From contig RFPX01000063.1 of NCBI GenBank assembly GCA_009925955.1, forward strand, positions 1 through 7,332: 7,332 bases of DNA, in the 5' to 3' direction. Below the pieces are notes generated by a model that had not been told where the DNA came from, made no database searches, and saw nothing but the letters and a program-made list of their open reading frames with translations. Numbering within the stretch: position 1 is the stretch's first letter; each line of letters opens with the position of its first letter. This document shows positions 1 through 5,471 of the stretch, piece by piece. The stretch comes from Betaproteobacteria bacterium. GTDB lineage: Bacteria > Pseudomonadota > Gammaproteobacteria > Burkholderiales > Burkholderiaceae_C. The position numbers and the translations under genes were made by a program.

Positions 1-1419
1 CAGGCGGTCACCTGCGACGACTTCGCGCAGGCCGTGGCCGATGCCAACCCGGGCAGTGAATTGAGCGCCCGCCTGGAGACCTTCAAGCGCTGGTACGCAC
101 AGGCCGGCACGCCCCGGGTTCAGGCCCAGGGTCAGTACGACGCCGCCGCTCAGCGCTACACCCTCACCTTGAGCCAAAGCTGCCCCGCCACACCGGGCCA
201 AGACCACAAGCAGCCCTTCGTGATTCCGGTGGCCATGGGCCTGGTGGGCCGCGATGGCACCGCCCTGCCCCTGCGGCTTGAAGGCGATGCAGCCGACCGT
301 GGCCTGGAAACGGTGCTGGTGCTGGACCAGGCGCAAGCCCACTACACCTTCACCGGGGTGTCGCAGGAACCGGTGCCTTCGCTGATGCGCGGCTTGTCGG
401 CGCCGGTGGTGCTGGAGGATGGCCTTACCCAGGCCGAGTTGTTGGTGCTGCTGGCACACGACACCGACGCCTTCAACCGCTGGGAAGCCGGGCAGCGCCT
501 GATGATGGCGCAACTGCTGCCGGCCATCGCCGAAGGCCGCGAAGTGGCCTTGGGTGCCGACTTCCTGCAAGCCCTGCGCAGCCTGCTGCGACACCCCCAG
601 CTGGACCCTGCGTTCAAGGAGCTGGCCCTGCAGGTGCCCTCCGAGAAGCTGCTGTACGAGCAACTCCAGACCGTCAACCCCGAGCACGTCAGCCGCGCAC
701 GCGAGTCCATGCTCAACCAGCTGGCCTCGGCGCTGCACGACGACTGGGCCGCCACCTATCAGGCCATGCAGCACCGGGAAGGCTACCGCCCCGATGCGCG
801 GCAAAGCGGCCAACGAGCCCTGGCCAACCTGGCCCTGTACATGCTGGTGCGCCACGCCGGCACCACCGGCGACCGCCTGTGGCCCGGACGCGCCTACCAA
901 CAGGTGAAGGACGCCACCAACATGACCGAACGCATGGGTGCCCTGGTGGCCCTGGTGCACGGCCATGCTGAGCTGGCCGATGCGGCGCTGGCCCACTTCC
1001 ATGCGCGCTTCTCAGACGAAGCCCTCGTGATCGACAAGTGGTTCAGCGTGCAGGCCACGGCACCCGAGCGCGATGGCCGCGTCTTCGAACGGGTCAAGGC
1101 CCTGCTGCAGCACCCGGACTACTCGGCCCGCAACCCCAATCGCGCCCGCAGCCTGGTGGCGTCCTACGCCATGGCCAACCCCGGCGCCTTCCATCGCAGC
1201 GACGCGGCCGGCTACGTGTTCTGGGCAGACCGCGTCACCGAGTTCGACAGCTTCAACCCGCAACTGGCTTCGCGCATCGCACGCGTGATGGAGCGTTGGC
1301 AGCCCCTGGCCGAGCCCTGGCGCAGTGCCGCGCGGGAAGCCTTGTCGCGGGTGGCCGCGCGAAGCGAGCTCAGCGCGGATGTGCGCGAGATCGTCTCGCG
1401 TGCGCTGGGAGGGAACTGA
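1..1419 (+). CDS. pepN: Aminopeptidase N, C-terminal part (5' end outside window)
   Basis: PepN is a cytosolic zinc aminopeptidase of the M1 family that removes N-terminal residues from peptides during protein turnover. The reading frame is open from base 1, so the gene starts upstream; about 472 codons are visible, roughly the C-terminal half of a family of about 870-890 residues. The zinc site (HExxH) and GxMEN motif lie outside the window. What is visible matches my memory of E. coli PepN: the TCDDF segment at the window's left edge, KRWYAQAGTP (the start of the beta-sandwich domain), the KQPFVIP strand, then the long alpha-helical C-terminal domain with NNMT-like (TNMTE), DKWFSVQA and NPNRARSLV motifs. 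A GTG at base 34 is only an internal valine, not a start. The fbp start follows the stop by three bases, so the two genes form an operon. No frameshift or other sign of decay is visible. Confidence 0.96.
   Translation, partial: QAVTCDDFAQAVADANPGSELSARLETFKRWYAQAGTPRVQAQGQYDAAAQRYTLTLSQSCPATPGQDHKQPFVIPVAMGLVGRDGTALPLRLEGDAADRGLETVLVLDQAQAHYTFTGVSQEPVPSLMRGLSAPVVLEDGLTQAELLVLLAHDTDAFNRWEAGQRLMMAQLLPAIAEGREVALGADFLQALRSLLRHPQLDPAFKELALQVPSEKLLYEQLQTVNPEHVSRARESMLNQLASALHDDWAATYQAMQHREGYRPDARQSGQRALANLALYMLVRHAGTTGDRLWPGRAYQQVKDATNMTERMGALVALVHGHAELADAALAHFHARFSDEALVIDKWFSVQATAPERDGRVFERVKALLQHPDYSARNPNRARSLVASYAMANPGAFHRSDAAGYVFWADRVTEFDSFNPQLASRIARVMERWQPLAEPWRSAAREALSRVAARSELSADVREIVSRALGGN
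1407..1413 (+). promoter_or_regulatory. Shine-Dalgarno site of fbp inside the pepN end
   Basis: GGGAGGG lies within the last codons of pepN, nine bases before the ATG at 1423. It supports that start for fbp and suggests translational coupling across the pepN/fbp junction. Confidence 0.7.
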
Positions 1420-1422
1420 GCC

Positions 1423-2430
1423 ATGAGCAAGCGCGTCAGCCTGACCCAGTACCTGGTGGAGCAGCAACGCCACCAGGGCAACATTCCCGGACAGTTGCGG
1501 CTGCTGATCGAAGTGGTGGCCCGCGCTTGCAAAACCATCGCCATTTCGGTCAACAAAGGCCCGCTGGGCGAAGTGCTGGGCAGTGCCGGCAGCCAGAACA
1601 TCCAAGGAGAGGTTCAGAAGAAGCTGGACATCATCTCCAACGAGGTGCTGATTGAGGCCAACCAGTGGGGCGGCCACTTGGCGGCCATGGCCAGCGAGGA
1701 AATGGACAGCATCCACCCCGTGCCCGACCGTTATCCCCAGGGCGAGTACCTGTTGCTGTTCGACCCCTTGGACGGCTCATCCAACATCGATGTGAACGTG
1801 AGCATCGGCACCATCTTCTCGGTGCTGCGCAAGATGAGCGACCACGAAAGCATTGCAGAGCGCGACTTCCTGCAGCCGGGCTCGCGCCAGGCGGCTGCGG
1901 GCTACTGTGTGTACGGGCCGCAGACCACCCTGGTGCTCACCGTGGGCAATGGTGTGGCGATGTTCACGCTCGACCGCGAAATGGGTTCCTGGGTGTTGAC
2001 GCAGGAGCATGTGCAGATTCCGCCTGACACGCAGGAGTTCGCCATCAACATGAGCAACATGCGCCACTGGGCGCCACCGGTGAAGCGCTACATCGACGAG
2101 TGCCTGGCCGGCGAGGAAGGCCCCCGCGGCAAGAACTTCAACATGCGCTGGATCGCCTCCATGGTGGCCGATGTGCACCGCATCCTCACCCGCGGCGGCA
2201 TCTTCATGTACCCATGGGACAAGCGCGAGCCCGACAAGCCGGGCAAGCTTCGCCTGATGTATGAGGCCAATCCCATGGCCTTCATCGTGGAGCAAGCCGG
2301 CGGCGCGGCCACCAATGGGCAGCAGCGCATCCTGGACATGCAGCCCACCAAGCTGCACGAGCGCGTGAGCGTGATCCTGGGCTCAAAGAACGAGGTCGAG
2401 CGGGTGACGGGGTATCACGCGCAGGCGTGA
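1423..2430 (+). CDS. fbp: Fructose-1,6-bisphosphatase, class 1
   Basis: This cytosolic metal-dependent phosphatase hydrolyses fructose 1,6-bisphosphate to fructose 6-phosphate and Pi in gluconeogenesis (and in the Calvin cycle where that exists). The 335-residue protein has the normal length for bacterial class 1 enzymes. Visible motifs are the acidic SEEMD segment at 91-95, the metal-binding FDPLDGSSNID at 113-123, the phosphate-site region RWIASMVADVHR at 242-253, GGIFMYP at 258-264, and the FBPase signature around 274-286 (GKLRLMYEANPMA). All catalytic segments I know for the family are present. The ATG is supported by a strong Shine-Dalgarno site in the pepN end. The gene is co-directional with pepN and converges on a PPi-type phosphofructokinase 30 bases away, which acts on the same substrate pair. 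A Calvin-cycle paralogue cannot be excluded, but no cbb genes are in view, so a housekeeping gluconeogenic role is the simpler reading. Confidence 0.96.
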   Translation: MSKRVSLTQYLVEQQRHQGNIPGQLRLLIEVVARACKTIAISVNKGPLGEVLGSAGSQNIQGEVQKKLDIISNEVLIEANQWGGHLAAMASEEMDSIHPVPDRYPQGEYLLLFDPLDGSSNIDVNVSIGTIFSVLRKMSDHESIAERDFLQPGSRQAAAGYCVYGPQTTLVLTVGNGVAMFTLDREMGSWVLTQEHVQIPPDTQEFAINMSNMRHWAPPVKRYIDECLAGEEGPRGKNFNMRWIASMVADVHRILTRGGIFMYPWDKREPDKPGKLRLMYEANPMAFIVEQAGGAATNGQQRILDMQPTKLHERVSVILGSKNEVERVTGYHAQA

Positions 2431-2431
2431 T

Positions 2432-2461
2432 GGCCTGCGGCAAGACCGCAGACCGCAGGCC
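2432..2461. terminator. Possible bidirectional terminator hairpin between fbp and pfp
   Basis: The 30-base gap between convergent genes holds a perfect 9-bp stem: GGCCTGCGG (2432-2440) pairs with CCGCAGGCC (2453-2461) across a 12-base loop. No T-run follows on either strand, so it is not a classical intrinsic terminator. It could act as a 3'-end stabiliser, a weak terminator, or a site where Rho-dependent ends are trimmed. The right arm can instead pair with the next copy at 2464-2472 (see the palindrome entry), so two alternative folds compete. Confidence 0.4.
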
Positions 2462-2472
2462 TAGGCCTGCGG
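2453..2472. repeat. Perfect 20-bp palindrome overlapping the pfp stop codon
   Basis: CCGCAGGCCTAGGCCTGCGG reads the same on both strands. It contains the stop codon and last codons of the minus-strand phosphofructokinase gene and extends into the spacer toward fbp. As RNA it can form an 8-bp stem with a 4-base loop on either transcript. The half-site recurs as GCCTGCGG at 2433-2440 and 2513-2520, and as CGCAGGC at 2420-2426 and 2501-2507, so the element is repeated about six times within 100 bases. Its function is unknown; a hairpin role in 3'-end formation is an inference. Confidence 0.6.
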
Positions 2473-3702
2473 CTTGAGCCGCTGGGCCACTGGCCGGCCT
2501 CGCAGGCGTTCGGCCTGCGGCACGCCACTGCCCAGCAGGGGCCGCAGGTAATCCACGAAAGCGGGTGTGACGTCGTTGCCCGCGTCGCTGATGAAGGCGG
2601 CATCCATCACCCGCGTCTTGGCCGCCACCACCTCCAGGCCCTGCAGGGCGTACTCGCTCACATAGCCAGGCGCTGTGGCATCCCGCCGAATGGCCACTGA
2701 GCCGTTGGCGCCGTGCTTGATGGCCATGCGAACCGCGACCGCCCCCACGTCACGTGCCTCGCGGGCATCCACGTCGCTCACACACCCCAAGAAGCTGCGC
2801 TGCAGGTAGCCGAAGGTGTCACCGCGCACGCGCTTGATGCCCAGACGGGCCTTGATCTCCTCACACAAGAGATCGGCCAGCGCTCCGCTGCCCGAGAGCT
2901 GCACATTGCCGTGCGCGTCGCGTTCAGCCGTGCCCCCCTTGCGTTGCGCCAGTTGCGCCATGATGGGCTGACCGCTGGCGTCGTGTATGCCCTCGCTGAC
3001 CGCCACCACGCAGCGGCCCAGGCGTTCGTGGGTGCGCTTCACGTCCGCCAAGAATCGATCAATGTCGAACACCCGCTCAGGCAAATAGATGAGGTGCGGG
3101 CCATCGTCCACACCCTGGCGGGCCAGTGCGGAAGCGGCCGTCAAGAACCCTGCATGGCGGCCCATCACCACCGCCACATACACGCCGGGCAAGGCGGCGT
3201 TGTCCAAGTCTGCACCCGCAAAGGCTTGCGCCACGAACTTGGCCGCCGATGGAAAGCCCGGTGTGTGGTCGTTGCCCATCAGGTCGTTGTCGATGGTCTT
3301 GGGGATGTGGATGCCCGACAGCGCATGGCCCGCGCGCTGGGCTTGTTCCATCAGGATGCGCACCGTGTCGGAAGAATCGTTGCCGCCGATGTAGAAGAAG
3401 TGGGTGATGCCGTGCGCCTTGATCACCTCCAGCATCTGCAGACAGTAGGCGGCATCGGGCTTGTCGCGGGTGGATCCCAAGGCCGAAGCCGGACTGGCTG
3501 CCACGCGCTCAAGGTGGTTGATGTCTTCGCCCGTGAGGTCGATGAAGTCCTCCTGCAACACACCGCGAACCCCATGGCGTGCGCCGTACACCGCCTGTAC
3601 CTGCGGGAAGGCCCGCGCGGCCAACACCGCGCCCACCAGCGATTGGTTGATCACGGCGGTGGGGCCGCCCCCTTGGGCAACGAGCACCTTGATCTGCGAC
3701 AT
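2461..3702 (-). CDS. pfp: 6-phosphofructokinase, probably pyrophosphate-dependent (diphosphate--fructose-6-phosphate 1-phosphotransferase)
   Basis: The enzyme phosphorylates fructose 6-phosphate to fructose 1,6-bisphosphate; PPi-using members do this reversibly. The 413-residue length fits the roughly 400-residue bacterial PPi-PFK group and exceeds the roughly 320 residues of E. coli-type ATP enzymes. Motifs in order: the N-terminal GGGPTAVIN at 11-19, GGNDS at 106-110, PKTIDND at 134-140 with catalytic D138, MGRHAG at 180-185, SEGI at 236-239 and GYLQRS at 298-303. Two residues indicate PPi use: D109 replaces the second glycine of the ATP-type GGDGS motif and K135 replaces the glycine of PGTIDND. 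N108 stands where many enzymes have Asp; I recall GGND as common in this PFK group. AGGAG lies eight bases before the ATG. The gene converges on fbp and diverges from the VOC gene. Donor choice is inferred from these residues and not proven. Confidence 0.92.
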   Translation of the reverse strand: MSQIKVLVAQGGGPTAVINQSLVGAVLAARAFPQVQAVYGARHGVRGVLQEDFIDLTGEDINHLERVAASPASALGSTRDKPDAAYCLQMLEVIKAHGITHFFYIGGNDSSDTVRILMEQAQRAGHALSGIHIPKTIDNDLMGNDHTPGFPSAAKFVAQAFAGADLDNAALPGVYVAVVMGRHAGFLTAASALARQGVDDGPHLIYLPERVFDIDRFLADVKRTHERLGRCVVAVSEGIHDASGQPIMAQLAQRKGGTAERDAHGNVQLSGSGALADLLCEEIKARLGIKRVRGDTFGYLQRSFLGCVSDVDAREARDVGAVAVRMAIKHGANGSVAIRRDATAPGYVSEYALQGLEVVAAKTRVMDAAFISDAGNDVTPAFVDYLRPLLGSGVPQAERLRGRPVAQRLKPQA

Positions 3703-3710
3703 ACGGCCGG

Positions 3711-3715
3711 CTCCT
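3711..3715 (-). promoter_or_regulatory. Shine-Dalgarno site of pfp
   Basis: On the minus strand AGGAG precedes the ATG (3702-3700) by eight bases. This is optimal spacing and fixes the start of the phosphofructokinase. Confidence 0.7.
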
Positions 3716-3769
3716 GAAGACGGTGGCGGGGTGGGTGGTGTTGCGCTACTCTAAACGCTTACCGCGGCC

Positions 3770-3775
3770 TAGAAT
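3770..3775 (+). promoter_or_regulatory. Candidate -10 element for the VOC/Bug operon
   Basis: TAGAAT differs from the sigma-70 consensus TATAAT at one position and lies in the 158-base divergent spacer, about 85 bases before the VOC start. No good -35 hexamer is seen at 16-18 bases upstream, so the promoter would be weak or activator-dependent. For the opposite direction (pfp) I see only a poor match, TAGAGT on the minus strand at 3748-3753. Confidence 0.25.
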
Positions 3776-3792
3776 CAGGCGATTCGGTAGAC

Positions 3793-3806
3793 GCAAACGG
3801 GTTTGC
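3793..3806. promoter_or_regulatory. Operator-like inverted repeat upstream of the VOC gene
   Basis: GCAAAC-GG-GTTTGC is a perfect 6-bp inverted repeat with a 2-base centre, followed nearby by another GCAAA (3812-3816). It lies just downstream of the candidate -10 at 3770-3775, where a repressor would block initiation or early elongation, and it could also serve the divergent pfp gene. The regulator is unknown, and none is encoded in the window. Confidence 0.35.
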
Positions 3807-3846
3807 AGCGTGCAAATCACCCGGAAAGCACGCAGAAGGTACGCTG

Positions 3847-3852
3847 AAGGAG
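3847..3852 (+). promoter_or_regulatory. Shine-Dalgarno site deciding the VOC gene start
   Basis: AAGGAG lies eight bases before the ATG at 3861. The frame stays open upstream to about 3723, but those codons are non-coding spacer; this site and the VOC-fold N-terminus both select 3861. Confidence 0.75.
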
Positions 3853-3860
3853 CCGGCACC

Positions 3861-4385
3861 ATGTCCATCCAAAAAATCCACCACGTGGCCTACCGCTGCA
3901 AGGACGCACGTGAAACCGTGCTGTGGTACCGCCAACACCTGGGCATGGACTTCGTGCTGGCCATCGCCGAGGACCAGGTGCCCTCCACCAAGGCGCCAGA
4001 CCCTTACATGCATGTGTTCCTGGATGCCGGCAATGGCAATGTGCTGGCCTTCTTCGAACTGCCCCATTCACCGGAAATGGGCCGCGACCCCAACACGCCG
4101 AATTGGGTGCAACACATCGCCTTGAAGGTGGGCTCCATGGAGGAACTGCAGTCCCGCAAAGCCCAGCTTGAAGCTGCCGGCATCGAGGTGATCGGCCCCA
4201 CCAACCACACCTTGTTTCAGAGCATCTACTTCTTCGACCCCAATGGCCACCGCCTGGAGCTGGCCTGCGACACCAGCACCCCCGACATGCTGCGGCGGCT
4301 TGATGAAGTGAAGTGGGCCATGTTGGATGAATGGGCCCAGACCAAACGCGCGCCACGCCATGCCGCGTGGATGCATGAGCATTGA
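3861..4385 (+). CDS. VOC-superfamily metalloprotein, glyoxalase I-like fold
   Basis: This 174-residue soluble cytosolic protein belongs to the vicinal-oxygen-chelate superfamily, which includes glyoxalase I, extradiol dioxygenases and fosfomycin-resistance proteins. Two beta-alpha-beta-beta-beta modules are visible: IHHVAYRCKD...WYRQHLGMD (6-30) to LAFFEL (62-67), then VQHIALKV (83-90) to DPNGHRLELA (126-135). The predicted metal ligands are H8, E66, H85 and E133. Their order and spacing resemble E. coli GloA (H5, E56, H74, E122 from memory), and R12 lies four residues after the first ligand, as R9 does there. The GloA glutathione-contact Asn is not obvious (S70 at that place), so lactoylglutathione lyase activity should not be assumed. 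An isomerase, epimerase or single-module ring-cleaving role is possible. A Bug receptor gene follows after 21 bases, suggesting that the protein handles a compound connected with the imported ligand. Confidence 0.88.
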   Translation: MSIQKIHHVAYRCKDARETVLWYRQHLGMDFVLAIAEDQVPSTKAPDPYMHVFLDAGNGNVLAFFELPHSPEMGRDPNTPNWVQHIALKVGSMEELQSRKAQLEAAGIEVIGPTNHTLFQSIYFFDPNGHRLELACDTSTPDMLRRLDEVKWAMLDEWAQTKRAPRHAAWMHEH

Positions 4386-4406
4386 CACCACCCACGGGAG
4401 CGCCAC

Positions 4407-5471
4407 ATGAACCGAACGCTCGAAGCAGCCCCACCTGCACGCCGCACGACCACCGCATCCGCAAACACCCGCCGCTTGGGTTCAGGGCCACGCCGTCAGG
4501 TTCTGTCTGGCCTGCTGACGGCCGTTGCCTGCACCGCGGCAGCGCTGTTCTGTGGGCCACAGGCGGCACTGGCCCAGCCGGCCACCGCACGCATCCTGGT
4601 GGGTTTTCCGGCTGGGGGCGGCACGGACGCCATCGCTCGGCTGCTGGCCGAGCGGCTCAAGGACGAACTGGGCCAGCCGGTCATCGTGGAGAACAAGCCC
4701 GGTGCCGGCGGGCAGTTGGCGGCGCAGGCGCTCAAGGCCGCGCCCGCCGACGGGTCGACGGTGATGCTGTCCCACGACCACACGGTGAGCATCATTCCCC
4801 TGACCATTCGCAACCCCGGTTTCGACCCGTCCAAGGATTTCGTGGCTGTGGCAGGCTTGGGCACCTTCGTGAACGCCTTGGCCCTGTCCATACGGGCCGG
4901 TAACGCGGGTGGTTTTCAAGACTACTTGGCATCGGTGCGGGCAGCCGGTGGGAAAGGGGCCGTTGGTGTTCCCGCGCCGGCATCACTGCCTGAGTTTTCC
5001 GTGAAGGCACTGGCTGATCGCTACAAGCTGGACCTGGTGCCGGTGCCCTACCGTGGCAGCGCGCCCATGATTGGCGATTTGTTGGGCGGACAGATCATCG
5101 CCGGCACGGGCTCGATTCCCGATTTCATTGAACACCACAAGGCCGGGCGCCTGAAGGTGGTGGCGGTGATGGGCAGCCAGCGCGACAAAACCATGCCCGA
5201 AGTACCCACCTTCGCGGAGCTGGGCGTCAAGGGCTTCGAAGAGGTGCCCTACTACGGGCTCTTCGCGCCAGCGGGCACCCCGCGCGCGGCCCTGGACAAG
5301 TGGTCTCAGGCCCTGGCCCGCGTGCTGGCCCGCCCCGACATCCAGGAGCGCTTAAGCGCCATGGGCATCACCGTGGGCCATATGAGCGGCGAGCAGTTGG
5401 CCCAGCGCGAACGCGCTTACGCGTTGGCCTGGGCACAGGTGATCAAGGCCAGCGGCTTTGTGCCGCAGTGA
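4407..5471 (+). CDS. Bug/TctC-family tripartite tricarboxylate transporter receptor (first copy)
   Basis: This is a periplasmic solute-binding protein of the Bug (Bordetella uptake gene)/TctC family, which binds carboxylates, amides or other small organic acids. The 354-residue precursor has a long 30-residue n-region ending in RR (29-30, GPRRQVLSG), a hydrophobic core at about 32-48, and a likely signal-peptidase site ALA|Q at 56/57. The twin-arginine context is Tat-like but imperfect. Mature-domain landmarks are GFPAGGGTD at 66-74, NKPGAGG at 96-102, a SHDHT segment at 122-126 in the ligand-pocket region, PYRGSAP at 214-220, and the C-terminal FAPAGTPRAALDKW. A GGGAG site six bases before the ATG supports the start. 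The gene probably shares a transcript with the VOC gene. No TctA/TctB membrane partners are in view, as is usual for the many orphan Bug receptors of Burkholderiales. The ligand is unknown. Confidence 0.9.
   Translation: MNRTLEAAPPARRTTTASANTRRLGSGPRRQVLSGLLTAVACTAAALFCGPQAALAQPATARILVGFPAGGGTDAIARLLAERLKDELGQPVIVENKPGAGGQLAAQALKAAPADGSTVMLSHDHTVSIIPLTIRNPGFDPSKDFVAVAGLGTFVNALALSIRAGNAGGFQDYLASVRAAGGKGAVGVPAPASLPEFSVKALADRYKLDLVPVPYRGSAPMIGDLLGGQIIAGTGSIPDFIEHHKAGRLKVVAVMGSQRDKTMPEVPTFAELGVKGFEEVPYYGLFAPAGTPRAALDKWSQALARVLARPDIQERLSAMGITVGHMSGEQLAQRERAYALAWAQVIKASGFVPQ

Noticed and set aside
1012..1716. 234-codon open frame on the minus strand across pepN and fbp
   Set aside because: It spans the junction of two well-supported genes on the other strand and shows no domain or ribosome binding site.
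2713..3717. 334-codon open frame on the plus strand, antisense to the phosphofructokinase
   Set aside because: It is the shadow of a high-GC coding gene: composition is rich in His, Arg, Ala and Val with no recognisable domain, and the opposite strand has clear PFK motifs.
3723..3860. N-terminal extension of the VOC protein
   Set aside because: The extra codons are basic, have no similarity to the VOC fold and cover the promoter region; an ideal AAGGAG site selects 3861.
3817..4590. 257-codon open frame on the minus strand over the VOC gene and the first Bug start
   Set aside because: The translation is Cys/Arg/Gly/Pro-rich, typical of GC-rich noise, and overlaps two supported genes.
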